Assembly: GCF_041080625.1 (NCBI RefSeq) | Contig: NZ_CP163518.1 | Location: 10,595,501 to 10,659,500, forward strand | Direction of reading: 5' to 3' | From: Streptomyces sp. CG1 | GTDB taxonomy: Bacteria; Actinomycetota; Actinomycetes; Streptomycetales; Streptomycetaceae | DNA: 64,000 nt | Shown here: piece after piece, positions 36,227 through 45,718 of the stretch | Layout: every line of letters starts with the position of its first letter | How positions within the stretch are numbered: position 1 is the stretch's first letter | Translations under genes and position numbers: made by a program | Notes under the pieces: model-generated | What the model was told of the DNA's origin: nothing | Databases searched by the model: none | What the model saw: only the letters and a program-made list of their open reading frames with translations

Positions 36227-36740
36227 TCATGGTCGAGCTTTCTTGTGGCGTCGCCAGCAGGTGAAGCTGCAGGCCCGGGAGAGGAAGGTGTCGCGCAGGT
36301 CGAGGCGTCGCTCCCAGCGGACGGCCAGGCGCTTGAAGTGGTGCAGGAGCGAGAAAGTCTGCTCGACGACGCAGCGGAGCTTGCCCAGGTCCTTGATGTT
36401 CGGTGCGCCCTTGCGGGAGATCACCGGCAGGATCCGGCGCCCGCCCAGCACGCTGCGGTTGGGATTACTGTCGTAGCCCTTGTCGCCGAGCACTGCGTCC
36501 GGCCGATGGCGCGGCCTGCCGGGCTTGCCGGCCACAGGCGGGATGCCGTCGACCAGGGCCAGGGTCCGCGTGACGTCGTTGACGTTGGCCGCAGTGGTGA
36601 TGACCTTGAACGGAGTGCCCCTGCCATCACAGATCAGATGATGCTTACTGCCCGTCTTCCCGCGGTCGACCGGCGACGGGCCGGTGCCTTGCCCCCTTTC
36701 AGCGCCTGTGCGGCCGACTCCAGTCCGGCCATCTCGGTGT
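36227..36740 (-). pseudogene. IS5-family transposase C-terminal part
   Basis: The frame 36227-36535 reads GKPGRPRHRPDAVLGDKGYD, ILPVISRKGAPNIKDLGKLR and CVVEQTFSLLHHFKRLAVRW. Upstream, in other frames, come HHLICDGRGTPFKV and GLESAAQALKGGKAPARRRS. The N-terminal domain is absent. Closely related to the copy at 5.6 kb. Confidence 0.82.
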
Positions 36741-37039
36741 GCCGGTTTGGTATCAATGGGTGGGTGTCAGTGACGGTCGGCCAAGTCGGGTGTACTCCTG
36801 GGCGGAGTGTTGCAATGGGTAGGTAGCCTTGCTGACATGAGGTGGTGTCCGCTGCCGTGGTGATCGCCATCCGGCGATTCAATGCGAGGTGCGTGCAGTC
36901 CGCGTTGCGCGCCGCCACTGGGCACGGGGGTCCTGAGCCATTCCGGCTTCGCTACACTGCGCGCCATCGTGTCGCGGCGTCTCGGAGCTGGTGGGGAGCG
37001 GCTGCGCTTGGTAGGGACTACGGGCGGAAGAGGAACACC
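36741..37039. other. Upstream region of the lipoprotein gene
   Basis: Non-coding. CAATGGGT occurs twice in direct orientation (near 36755 and 36820). The GAAGAGGAAC ribosome-binding site of the lipoprotein gene is at its right end. Confidence 0.4.
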
Positions 37040-37714
37040 ATGCGGCGCGCTGTTGCTCTGACGCTCTGTTCGGGGATGTTGGCTGCCTCTGCCGCGTGCG
37101 CCGGGTCCTCGTTGGGGACCTCGGCGGCGCCGCAGACCGCGTCTGCCGGCACTACGTCCGTGTCCTCGGCGGGCAGCAGGAGTCCGAGCGGCGGGGTGAC
37201 CGCTTCGTGTCCGGATGGCGTGCAGGGCCAGGGCGTGGCCTCACCCGTTGCGGGCAGTGGCACTTCCGACGACACCGCGCGGGCACAGGCACTTGCACAG
37301 GCCGTCGGCGACGAGGAGTTCAACGCCGCGTACTCGGATATTTTCGGCACGGTGATCGACGGCTACACCCCGGGGCGGGTGGCGCTGTGTGTCACGGACG
37401 TGGCGCGCGGGAGGCTGCTGGCGCAGGCGGCCAAGCGTGCCCACCCGGCCGTCGACCTCAACCGGCTCGACATCCTTGCCTGCCGCTATTCCGAGCGGAC
37501 ACTGCAGGCGGCCGTCCGCGTGCTCATGGCGCACAGCGCCCCGACGATTGCAGGGTTCCCCGTCTACCAGATCGGCCCGGCCACGGACCATTCCGGCATC
37601 GAACTGCACACCAGCCAGGCAGGCAGCGCCTCAGCGGCCTTGCGCCGCTACCTCACCTCGCAGCTGGGCGGCATCGCCTTCACCGTCGTCAAGGGAGAGC
37701 AGCCGGTCGGATGA
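37040..37714 (+). CDS. Putative lipoprotein
   Basis: 224 residues from ATG 37040 after GGAAGAGGAACACC. Signal MRRAVALTLCSGMLAASAAC with a lipobox-like SAAC-AG, a Ser/Thr/Gly-rich linker, then an alpha/beta domain: DDTARAQALAQAVGDEEFNA, YTPGRVALCVTDVARGRLLA, VDLNRLDILACRYSERTLQA, GIELHTSQAGSASAALRRYL. Two cysteines in the domain could pair. The pattern is reminiscent of secreted-protease prodomains but no catalytic triad is present. Function unknown; anchored to the outer face of the membrane. Confidence 0.75.
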   Translation: MRRAVALTLCSGMLAASAACAGSSLGTSAAPQTASAGTTSVSSAGSRSPSGGVTASCPDGVQGQGVASPVAGSGTSDDTARAQALAQAVGDEEFNAAYSDIFGTVIDGYTPGRVALCVTDVARGRLLAQAAKRAHPAVDLNRLDILACRYSERTLQAAVRVLMAHSAPTIAGFPVYQIGPATDHSGIELHTSQAGSASAALRRYLTSQLGGIAFTVVKGEQPVG

Positions 37715-37822
37715 GGCCGCCGTTCCGCCGCCCACCCGACCGTGATGCGTTTCTCCACGATCCCGTCGCCGGCGTCCCCGTCCTGTACCACGCCCCGGGC
37801 ACCAGCCAGAGCACGTGCGTTC

Positions 37823-38480
37823 TCACCTGCCGGGCTGAATGAGGTCGAGGGCGTGGTCGGAGTGTGACCGATAGTAGTCGGTCGCTTCTGCGGTGTTGGT
37901 CCAGGCAGTGAAGCGGGCCAGGGCGATGGCGAAGTTGCGAAAGGTGGCCATCGCGCGGGGCGCGGTGCCGGTACGGATCTTCGAGGCGTCCTCGGCGAGG
38001 GCGATGTCGCGGATGTGGTGGTGGCCTTGATGTGCCAATGCTCCCGTACGGCCCGGGCGAGTTGAGCGTCGGTCGCGGTTTGCGCGGTATGGGAGGTGAC
38101 CGCGTAGATCTGCTCGATCTCGATTTTCCCGGTGCGGTTGTTGCGCCGGCGGCGGGTGACCTTGAGGGCCTCGACGGCGTGCGGGAACCGCAGCCTGCGG
38201 GGCACCGCGGCGGCTTTCAGGCGGCGGATCTCGTCACGGCCGTGAGCCCGCTCGCGGGAGTGGTGGCCGAGCGGGATCTCGGCCCACGGCAGACGTTTGA
38301 GAAAGGCGTGAAGCTTCGGGTGGTTGTCCTCGACGATCGCGATGTAGTGCGCATTCTTGACCTTGATGAGGAAGCGGGCGTGGGCGTGCTGCGTGTGCAG
38401 CGCGTCGAAGGTGACCGTCCACCCGGCCAGGTCCAGCGGGGCCGGCAAGCCGGGCTCGGGCCTGAACCACCTGAAGGATC
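37823..38480 (-). pseudogene. ISAs1-family transposase C-terminal part, frameshifted
   Basis: Reading down from 38480: [86 protein letters not shown]. After a frameshift near 38025 it reads [45 protein letters not shown]. The N-terminal third is missing, replaced by unrelated sequence at ~38480. Confidence 0.85.
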
Positions 38481-38809
38481 CGATGGAGACGAACCTGCAC
38501 ACCGCCGTCTGCTCCGGCAAGGTCACCCTAAAGGGCGCGCGCGAGCCATCGTCAGCGATTGGACCACAGCACTGAGCCAACTGAGCCTGAGCTAAAGGAT
38601 CCACCAGGGCAGCGGTGTTGGTGCGGCGTGCGCGGCTGCGGAGCCGACCACCCGGCAGCTGAGGCGGCCCGAGCCGACACATCGAGACTAGTCTTCGCCG
38701 AAGGGTGGCACCTGGTGGGCGTCGATGACGGTGCGGGTCCGGTGTGGCCGGGTGGGGCGCTGCCACGGGTCGGCATGGTTGGTTGTGCTGTCGGCTGTGT
38801 GGCGGCTGG

Positions 38810-39140
38810 TCGGACGCGTCCCGTCGCCGGCGGGTGGCAGGGCTGCTGACTGCAGGGGCTTGCTCGTGGGCCAGGCGTTGGTTCCGGCCCTACGGCGGGA
38901 TCTGCCCGAGCCGCCGGGCGCCGACGTTGCGCGCAAGGAACTCGACGAACTCACAGGCGCGCGAAGTTGCCTCACCGGATCAAGCAGTACGGGGAATGCG
39001 ATACCCGTGAAGTCGTACTCTCCCGCGAAGGGCAGGGCGTGACGCAGGACTCGCTGGGCGGGCGATCGCCGGCACCTGGTACCGCCCCTACGACGACAAG
39101 ACCCTCGACCCCGCGTCCAAGGTCACATCGACCATATGGT
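38810..39140 (+). pseudogene. Secreted HNH/DUF1524-type nuclease, 5' part (split)
   Basis: The order of segments is: a signal-peptide-like RRRRVAGLLTAGA and LLVGQALVPAL in two frames, VARKELDELTGAR, KQYGECDTREVVLSREGQGV, then GTWYRPYDDKTLDPASKV. The next motif, expected DIDHMV (His of the HNH site), is present as acatcgaccatatggt with one base missing before it. The gene stops at GGT (39138-39140) and resumes at 41058. Confidence 0.75.
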
Positions 39141-39288
39141 CTCTGTACTTGCGACAGCTTGATCTTGTTGAAATGAGAGATCAGCGCGTCGGCGACATGA
39201 CGTCGACGCCCACCGCCTCACGCCTGCAAACTCCCGCCCCCGCCGCCAAGAGTGGTCTGTACTTTGTTGTGGTGTGCTCTGCTACTGG

Positions 39289-40200
39289 TCAGGGCTCCCG
39301 AGCTCGCAGGCGGCGCAGCATACGGGGGTCCTGGAAGCCGACCGCGCGGGCGGCGGCATCGACCGTGGAGCCGTGGCTGATGAGGTGCTCGGCGCGTTCG
39401 AGACGGAGGATTTGCTGATAGCGCAGTGGGGTGAGGCCGCCGGTGGCGCGGGTGAAGAGGCGGGTGAGGGTGCGTTCGCTCACCCCCACTGCCGTGGCCA
39501 GGGTAGATAGGGGCAATGGCTGGTCGAAGCGGGCGTCGAGCAGGTCCTGGGCGTGGTGCACGGTGTCGTCGAGGTGGGACCGGTATCGGAGCATCGCGCT
39601 GGCCTGGGGTTCGTGGCCGTTGCGCCGTGCGTAGACGACCATGTCCCGGGCCACCTGGGCGGCGACGGCGGGGCCGTGCCGGGTGGCGATCAGGTGTAGG
39701 GCCAGGTCGATGCCGCTGGCGATGCCGGCTGAGGTGACCACCCGGTCGTCGGCGGTGTACAGGACATCGCGAATGACTATCGCCCTGGGGTAACGGTGCG
39801 CGAGCTCGTCCTGCACATCGTGGTGGGTGGTGCAGCGGCGGCCGTCGAGCAGGCCGGCTCGGCCGAGCGCCTCGGCGCCGGCGCAGACGCTGGCAACGGT
39901 CCCGCCCCTGGCGTGGTGGTCCTGGAGAGACTGCAGGGAGGCCCCGCCGATGGCAGGACTGCCGGCCAGGGTGGGCGCGCGCCAGCCGGGCACCACGATC
40001 AGGTCCTCGGGGCCGAGCTCGGGCCAGTCGAGCCGGGCCACCAGTGGCAGGCCCTGAGCGGTGGGGACCAGTGGCTGTTCGGCGATGTAGCTGAGTGTGT
40101 AGGGGTGCCCGAAGTCGGCGGCCGTGGAAAAGACCTGCGCGGGGCCTGCCAGGTCCAGCAGATGGAGTCCGGGCACCAGGAGAAAGGCGATGTGGCTCAC
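39289..40200 (-). CDS. GlxA-family regulator (DJ-1/PfpI + AraC HTH)
   Basis: 303 residues from GTG 40200 (MSHIAFLLVPGLHLLDLAGP); the frame is open upstream into the isochorismatase gene, but this start is 10 bp after that gene's stop. N-terminal DJ-1/PfpI domain: LIVVPGWRAPTLAG, SVCAGAEALGRAGLLDGRRC (Cys of the nucleophile elbow), TTHHDVQDELAHRYP. C-terminal AraC DNA-binding domain: LSTLATAVGVSERTLTRLFT, PLRYQQILRLERAEHLISHG, AVGFQDPRMLRRLR. It likely regulates the co-transcribed isochorismatase. Intact although inside an insertion. Confidence 0.9.
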   Translation of the reverse strand: MSHIAFLLVPGLHLLDLAGPAQVFSTAADFGHPYTLSYIAEQPLVPTAQGLPLVARLDWPELGPEDLIVVPGWRAPTLAGSPAIGGASLQSLQDHHARGGTVASVCAGAEALGRAGLLDGRRCTTHHDVQDELAHRYPRAIVIRDVLYTADDRVVTSAGIASGIDLALHLIATRHGPAVAAQVARDMVVYARRNGHEPQASAMLRYRSHLDDTVHHAQDLLDARFDQPLPLSTLATAVGVSERTLTRLFTRATGGLTPLRYQQILRLERAEHLISHGSTVDAAARAVGFQDPRMLRRLRAREP

Positions 40201-40210
40201 GATCTGGTCA

Positions 40211-40810
40211 TCATGCCCGAGGCTCGGCCGCGGCCTCCAGTTGCCCGACAGTGGTGATGGTGGCAAAGCGTCCGGCAAGGGCGTACTCAGTGCGCCTGAT
40301 GATCTCCTCGGCGCTCAGGGTGCGGGGGTCCGACAGCAGTTCGGCGACGCTCTGGTCGGCGGGAGCGTCACGGTGCGGGATGGGGTTGGTCGCGGTGGCG
40401 TCGATGACGAAGGTGACCAGGTAGCCGAAGTCGCTTGCGACGCGGGTGGTGGTCTCGACGCACTGCTCGGTCCGGATTCCGCAGACGGTGAGCTCGTGGA
40501 TGCCGCGCTCCGTGAGGAGTTGCTGCAGGTTGGTGGTGGTGAAAGCGTTGTGCGAGGTCTTGTGGATCAGCGGTTCCGTGTCCCGGCGCTGCAACTCCTC
40601 CATCAGCCGGACATGGCCGAGGGCGGGGTCGAAGACATCGCCGCTGCCGGGCTCGGAATGCAGCACCCACACCACCAGGTCCCCGGTCTGGCGGGCGAGC
40701 CGGACCAGTCGGTCCACCTGGTCGGCGATCTTCGGGTTGGAGATGGTCTCCCACAGCGGACGGGCGCGGAAGGATTCCTGGACGTCGATGACGATCAGTG
40801 CTCGGGTCAT
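40211..40810 (-). CDS. Isochorismatase-family cysteine hydrolase
   Basis: 199 residues; start MTRALIVIDVQESFRARPLW at 40810, chosen because the upstream 15 codons lack homology. Catalytic triad candidates: Asp in VIDVQES, Lys in LIHKTSHNAF, Cys in VCGIRTEQCVETTTRVASDF. The fold covers nicotinamidase- and isochorismatase-like hydrolases; true substrate unknown. Followed at 10 bp by a GlxA-type regulator, forming a two-gene operon transcribed leftward. Confidence 0.9.
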   Translation of the reverse strand: MTRALIVIDVQESFRARPLWETISNPKIADQVDRLVRLARQTGDLVVWVLHSEPGSGDVFDPALGHVRLMEELQRRDTEPLIHKTSHNAFTTTNLQQLLTERGIHELTVCGIRTEQCVETTTRVASDFGYLVTFVIDATATNPIPHRDAPADQSVAELLSDPRTLSAEEIIRRTEYALAGRFATITTVGQLEAAAEPRA

Positions 40811-41057
40811 GCCCCCAAGCCTGACTGGCAGGGCCGGAGTGACGACAGGCCTCATCGGGTCCGGGTACGGACCGATCCGGTCACGGCTGGAGCCGTGACC
40901 ACCTGCTGCGTACTCGCCACCACGCCCCCTCTGCCATCACTGTCAGCGGCATCTCACCGCTGTGACGGACAACGCACCGCACACAAAGAGGGCACGGTGT
41001 AAATCGTTCATGTCACGGACGTCAGCCGCACCCTTTCAGCAGGTGCGGCTAACACAC

Positions 41058-41336
41058 GGTGCCGCTTGCGAACGCCTGGCGGTCAGGTGCCGGCACCTGG
41101 AGCGCCGACAAGCGCAAGAAGTTCGCCGACGACCTCGGCATCTCGCAGCTGATCGCGGTCTCCGCGTCGTCGAACTGGTCAAAGGGCGACCAGTCGCCGG
41201 ACCGGTGGGCTCCGCTGAACAAGGACTGCTGGTCCACGTACTCGTGGGCGTGGACGGACGTCAAGCACGTGTACCAACTGAGCGTCACGCGCCGGAGAAG
41301 AACAAGCTCGTCGACATGCTCAACACCTGTGACTGA
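41058..41336 (+). pseudogene. Secreted HNH/DUF1524-type nuclease, 3' part
   Basis: Starting at GGT (41058-41060) the frame reads VPLANAWRSGAGTWSADKRK, KFADDLGISQLIAVSASSNW, SKGDQSPDRWAPLNKDCW and AWTDVKHVYQLSVT, and after a one-base shift near 41288 PEKNKLVDMLNTCD to the stop. NWSKGDQSPDRW is the characteristic NxSKGDxxPxxW motif. It continues the 39140 part directly across the duplicated GGT. Confidence 0.78.
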
Positions 41337-41399
41337 TCGGCGCCGTACGGGCACTGCGGCGGCAAGGTCACCCTTGAAGCCGTGCCGGATTCCCGGCGA

Positions 41400-41738
41400 G
41401 CGGACCGGCGTTTCCAGGCCGACCGTGGTGGGCTGGACACGTCCCGCGCGGGGTCGGCCGACGCCCTCGTCGCGGGCGTGGCGCAGCAGCACGATGGTCC
41501 CGAGAACCGAGGCGAACAGGATCGATTCCTCCCCGAGGGTGTCCAGGGCGCGCTGGTCGAAGTTGACCGACGAGACCACGTTGGCGGTGCGCTGCCGCAG
41601 GGACGCGGCCGCCGCGCGGGTGCCGTAGGGGTGCGTCGGCGTCCCGAAGTGCGGCAGTCCGGTGCAGGCGAGCGTGTACACCACGGCGAAGACGACGGCC
41701 GCGGCCCAGAACAGCCGGATATGCGCGCTACGACTCAT
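41400..41738 (-). pseudogene. MnhB/MbhE-type antiporter subunit, 5' fragment
   Basis: ATG 41738: MSRSAHIRLFWAAAVVFAVV, ANVVSSVNFDQRALDTLGEE, SILFASVLGTIVLLRHARDE, GRPRAGRVQPTT. This is the MbhE-like front part of a Mrp-type Na+/H+ antiporter subunit. The MnhB domain that should follow is lost, and the frame enters unrelated sequence near 41420. Confidence 0.72.
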
Positions 41739-42021
41739 CGGCGCCCTCGGGCCCGCGGTCGCCCCGGTCGTGGTGTGACGCCGTGGTGCGCCGCACCTTC
41801 CGGACGGTCAGCAGGATCAGCAGCGGAGTGACAGCCGTGCCGACGGCCAGCTGGGACAGAGCCACGTCGGGCGCCTGGAGCACCGTGAACAGGACGGTGA
41901 GACACAGACCGAGGACGGCCTGCCGCACCGGGTCGCGGGCCAGGGCCGCCGCGGTAGCACTCGCTGCCACCAGCACCAACGCGATGGCGATCAGATACTC
42001 CTGGGCGGTGGCGGTGTTCAT
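41728..42021 (-). CDS. MbhD/DUF4040-type antiporter subunit
   Basis: 97 residues from ATG 42021 (MNTATAQEYLIAIALVLVAA). Three hydrophobic segments and the family signature QAVLGLCLTVLFTVLQAPDV then ALSQLAVGTAVTPLLILLTV. Normally part of a multi-subunit Mrp/Mbh cation antiporter. The start overlaps the end of an mnhG fragment (ATGA), and the next gene starts inside its 3' end, preserving operon structure. Intact itself, but its partners are broken, so probably without function. Confidence 0.75.
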   Translation of the reverse strand: MNTATAQEYLIAIALVLVAASATAAALARDPVRQAVLGLCLTVLFTVLQAPDVALSQLAVGTAVTPLLILLTVRKVRRTTASHHDRGDRGPEGADES

Positions 42022-42120
42022 TCCGGGGAGTCCTCTCGCAGCAGACGTTCGTGCTGGGCCGTCGCCCTGCCGATCGCCATGGCGGTGACCGCCCCGCCGA
42101 GCGCCACGATCGGCCACCGA
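42018..42120 (-). pseudogene. MnhG-type antiporter subunit, 3' fragment
   Basis: The end of the frame reads RWPIVALGGAVTAMAIGRAT then AQHERLLREDSPE and stops overlapping the mbhD-like start. The upstream part is replaced by an ANTAR-domain fragment at about 42120. Confidence 0.5.
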
Positions 42121-42385
42121 CCGGCAGGGTGGCTCCACTCCCGCCGCACTGTGCGTCCGCCAGCGCGGTGTCCAGTGCGATTCGGAGATCGTCGCACAGC
42201 CGCCCGGACCCCACCCGGTCGACGAGGCGCTCGGCGGTCGTACCGAGCCCTATGCCGGTGCGCTGGGCGACTGCCGCGAGGACCGCGATGCCCTGGTCGG
42301 GGCGGAGCCCGCCGACGGCGGTGATCACGCCGACCGCCCGGTCGATGACAGCGTGTGAGACGACGGCTTCTTGAAGCTGGTGGAT
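42121..42385 (-). pseudogene. ANTAR-domain protein C-terminal fragment
   Basis: LQEAVVSHAVIDRAVGVITA, VGGLRPDQGIAVLAAVAQRT and GIGLGTTAERLVDRV match the ANTAR RNA-binding domain (three-helix; conserved RA.G.I/L). No upstream sensor domain and no stop of its own remain before the mnhG junction. Confidence 0.65.
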
Positions 42386-42573
42386 CTACGCCGTGCGTCG
42401 CTGATCCTGCTTCGGAGGTCTTCGTGGCAACCCATCGTTATCACTTCCGAGAGCCGACCGACATGACGCCCCTGGGCTGGGGCAGTAGCTGCCGCGTCCA
42501 GCGAGGCGCAGACCTCGGGTTACCCACGGAACGCGTGTGCGTGCCGCACTGGTCGGATACCCTCCTTGGTCAG

Positions 42574-43347
42574 TAGCCGCCCAGGAGGGTCCGTACCTTG
42601 CGCAGGGACTCCGGGTCTGCGGAGCTGTGCCAGCGTGCCGGGTCGGCAGGGCGGCGTCCCCACAGCAGCAGGACGCGTACGGCTGCGTCGCTCTCGATGG
42701 TGGCGGGGCCCTCGGGGCGGCGAGCTGGATGCTGACACTGTTGGCGTCGGCGGTCACCACGACGTCGTCCATGCCGGGCGTGCGCAGGCGGTCCTCGACC
42801 CGCCCCTCGGGTCCCAGGTCCAGGCTCGAGCGGCCCCTCTCCAGCAAGGGGCGGCCGACCGAGATCACGCTGTGCTCCGTCATCCACGGCTCGTTGAGCG
42901 CCTGCACCGCCGTCCGGTCGTCGCCGGTCAGGTCCCAGCGATACAGGATCAGCTCCTCGCGCATGTGCTCCGCGAAGAACGGGACTTTCACGGACCGCCC
43001 GGTCCACATGATCTCCGTGTTCGGGGCAGGTGCTGCGCGGCGGCCGCGGCGGCCGCGGTGACCTCGGTGAGCTATGTGCAATGGTGGACGAAGGCCTTCC
43101 ACAGGTCGGAGTCGGGGATGCCGCGGTAGGGCTCCTCACGCGCGAAGCTCCTGGTCGGCACTGGCGTACCTTCGAGGAACGCCTGCAGAACGCGGGCCAG
43201 TTCCTCGGCGTTGCCCGTCTGGTGGATCAGGACGTCCCGGACCGTCCACGCCTCGCACCACGTGCCGTCATCGGGTCGGCGCCCATTTACCGCGTGGATG
43301 AAGGGAGCCAGCTCCGGCAGGGTTTCCTCGACCCGGGACGGAATCAT
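42574..43347 (-). pseudogene. Maleylpyruvate-isomerase/DinB-like (mycothiol-type) protein, frameshifted
   Basis: ATG 43347: MIPSRVEETLPELAPFIHAV, CEAWTVRDVLIHQTGNAEEL, RGIPDSDLWKAFVHHC, then a stop. After a frame change the sequence reads NTEIMWTGRSVKVPFFAEHM, REELILYRWDLTGDDRTAVQ and MDDVVVTADANSVSIQLA. A third frame ends VRVLLLWGRRPADPARWHSS then LRKVRTLLGGY. W.V.DV..H..... and H..RE.....WDL.G fit this family. Two or more frameshifts inactivate it. Confidence 0.75.
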
Positions 43348-43539
43348 GCGCTATGGGTATCCCGGCCGGTCACCGGCCAAACCAACCCGCCGTCCCCAGC
43401 CGATCGGGTGCGGGGAACGTGTCGGACGAGTGTTTCGTGATGAGCGGGCACGCGCCGTCGGCGACCCGGGCAACAGAGCCCAGGGCCGTGTGCTGCAGGA
43501 TGGAGGGCTACCGCGGGTGCGCCGTTCGAGTCCCGCCCA

Positions 43540-43862
43540 GCGGGGGAGCGGCTTGCGGACGTGGTGGACGCGAGGCTGCCCTTGTACGACGGGCGAGGTC
43601 GTCCGCTCCGCAAGGCGTTTCCCGATCACCGATCCCTTCTCCTCGGTGAGTTGGCGTTGTACGGCCTGGTCACTCTGCTGCTGACAGGGGTCTGGCTGAC
43701 CTTCTTCTTCGAACATGAGATGTGGGAAGTGGTCTTCGCGGGGCCGTAGCGCCGTTGCGCGGCAGGCTTCTGATGCGGCAGCTGCACCACTGCGCCGCCC
43801 TGGTCTTCGTCGCCGCGACCGGCGTGCATCTGCTGCGGGTCCTCCTCACCGGCGCGTTTCGC
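43540..43862 (+). pseudogene. Cytochrome b subunit (QcrB-type) fragments
   Basis: The first frame reads VVDARLPLYDGRGRPLRKAF, PDHRSLLLGELALYGLVTLL, LTGVWLTFFFEHEMW, the N-terminus and first helix of actinobacterial QcrB. In another frame comes LLMRQLHHCAALVFVAATGV then HLLRVLLTGAFR, the heme-ligand helix, with a Trp-to-Cys change at HHC. About 40 residues between are missing. Confidence 0.75.
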
Positions 43863-44108
43863 AGGCTGCACCGCGCGCTGACCGACGGCGACCTGTGCGA
43901 AGAAATGGAGCACTTGGACGACGACACCGCCATACGGATCGGCGCCGTCACCACGGCCGTCCTGCCCGACATCGAGTGCGAGGCGCTGCTCCAGACGGTC
44001 GCCGACGGCGGTGTCGCCCGCCGGGCACCGGGCGGGGGAGTGGCCCTGGCCCTGGTGCTGCTCATCGGCCTCAACTCCGTGCACCACAGCGACCGCGAGG
44101 CCATCTGA
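43863..44108 (+). other. Unrecognised frame fused to the cytochrome b remnant
   Basis: Continues the QcrB frame: RLHRALTDGDLCEEMEHLDD, DTAIRIGAVTTAVLPDIECE, ALLQTVADGG, then a single hydrophobic segment and LNSVHHSDREAI. Coding-like, but no family recognised and no start of its own. Confidence 0.35.
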
Positions 44109-44174
44109 CCCGGGCAGACAACTGCGCGCTCACCAGCCTTGATCTCCTGCGTCACGACAGGGGGCAGGGCCCTG

Positions 44175-44885
44175 CTAGGGCCGGGTGCCTCGCTGCTCCC
44201 GCCATGCTTCGGCCGCCAGCAACCAGAACCACAAGCCCACCGTGAGCACGTGAGCCCGCTGTGCGATCCCGTGTCCGCCCGGACGGCCGATATAGGGGCC
44301 GGTGGAGGAGATCGCAGCGGCCATGGATACCGGCAGCAGCCAGCGGGCCCAGCGCCCCGCGCGGCAGCCGCCGCCAGGGGCCGAGCGGGTGGAGATGGCG
44401 AAGGTGGCCATTGAGGCGAACAGGGCAAAGTGCACAAGGCCGCTGGTCATCGTGTGCGCGATGCTGTCCGCGGGGCACCCCGCCTCCACGGAGGGGGCAC
44501 ACCGCATGGGCAGCGCGACGTCCGCCACCGAGCAGGCCGCGAACGCTGCCAGCGCCCCCCATCCGGCAGCGGGCCAACCCTGCGGCACTGCTGTCGCGGC
44601 CAGGCCCGCCGCGGTCATCACCAGGGCCGCCGTGACCAGTTCTACCACGCTGAACAGCTCACGGTGGGGCTGGTCGGCGGCGAAGGCCTCACTGACGTAG
44701 GAGTTGCGCTGGTCCAGTCCCGTCCGCACCCAGAACTGCAGGAGCCAGTCGTTGTAGGTCACGGCTGCCACCAGCAGCATCCCCGCGGCCGCCCTCCACC
44801 GGGCACCCGGCACGTCACGGCGCCGTACGCCGGGCGCGTCGGCACCCGTCACGCCGTGCGCCTCCAACGCGCCGTCCTTGCTCAT
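44175..44885 (-). CDS. DUF998 membrane protein
   Basis: 236 residues from ATG 44885 (MSKDGALEAHGVTGADAPGV); six hydrophobic helices: AAAGMLLVAAVTYNDWLLQF, VVELVTAALVMTAAGLAAT, GWGALAAFAACSVADVALPM, MTSGLVHFALFASMATFAIS, WLLPVSMAAAISS and VLTVGLWFWLLAAEAW. The CSVADVALPMRCAP and IAHTMTSGLVH motifs fit DUF998. Function unknown. Intact and monocistronic. Confidence 0.82.
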   Translation of the reverse strand: MSKDGALEAHGVTGADAPGVRRRDVPGARWRAAAGMLLVAAVTYNDWLLQFWVRTGLDQRNSYVSEAFAADQPHRELFSVVELVTAALVMTAAGLAATAVPQGWPAAGWGALAAFAACSVADVALPMRCAPSVEAGCPADSIAHTMTSGLVHFALFASMATFAISTRSAPGGGCRAGRWARWLLPVSMAAAISSTGPYIGRPGGHGIAQRAHVLTVGLWFWLLAAEAWREQRGTRP

Positions 44886-45075
44886 ATGTCGGCTCCTGTG
44901 CTGGAACAATACCGGCGATCACGACATATACCGGCAGTGCGTCGAGAACGCACCCGCATCAGCTGATAGTCACCCGCGCAGAGATCACATCGCCGCCAAT
45001 GTCACCGGAACTGCGCCCTGCGCCCTTCCGTGTCGATCTCCTCCGCCACTTGCCGGAACGCCATCGACACGACGG

Positions 45076-45110
45076 AGCCCGCCCCCTCTCGCCTCGGGAG
45101 GGGGCGGGCT
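45076..45110. terminator. GC-rich hairpin terminator
   Basis: AGCCCGCCCCCTC pairs with GAGGGGGCGGGCT (13 bp), followed by TTG. No obvious gene ends close by on either side. Confidence 0.7.
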
Positions 45111-45245
45111 TTGACCTTGCTCAGTTCGCACAACGTAGCGCGTGGGCCGCCGTCCGGCCCGTATTTCGGTCGAACATTCCAGTCTGGTAGTTTTACAGCC
45201 ACCCTGGGGGCTGGGGGCTGGGGGCTATGTTCGCGCCGGGTCCGA

Positions 45246-45718
45246 CTACTGCAGGTCGAGGTCGGCCAGCACCTGGAGCTTGTCGGCAGGGAGCTTCAGC
45301 CGGTAGCAGGGCGCCTGGGGGCGTCTGCCGTGCGGACCTGGCGCCGGCAGCGGCGTGCGCGTCCCGGATCCGCTGCTGCCGTTCCTCCGTGAGCCCGCAC
45401 GAGGTGAGTGGGGGGTGTCACCGGTCAGCTTGGTGCCGCGCAGCACGACGTTGCCGCGCCACGACTGAACCTGTGGGCCGCCCAGCGCGGCCACGACATG
45501 CACGGCCACTTCGTTGGGCGGGTGCTTCTGCGGGGAGAGCGCGGAACGGTCCCCGGCGTAGCCGCGCATCCCGTGCTCTCCCGGGTGACGGTGTGAGGGT
45601 CGGGAGATCGTGAAACCGGTGTGTGCTCCGAAGTGCTGGTTGGCTCTGCCCTGCGACATCCCGCTTTGAGGGTCAGGCTGCTGTCCGGCGTGATGATCGG
45701 GTACGTGGTCGTGTTCAT
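45246..45718 (-). pseudogene. Hypothetical protein, frameshifted
   Basis: ATG 45718 reads MNTTTYPIITPDSSLTLK; after a one-base shift near 45655 comes MSQGRANQHFGAHTGFTISR, GMRGYAGDRSALSPQKHPPN, EVAVHVVAALGGPQVQSWRG and NVVLRGTKLTGD. The end, CYRLKLPADKLQVLADLDLQ, follows a Pro/Arg-rich stretch that may be out of frame. Not a family I can name. Confidence 0.45.

Noticed and set aside
36741..36860. Repeated CAATGGGT as an attachment site
   Set aside because: Only 8 bp, no integrase or tRNA gene nearby.
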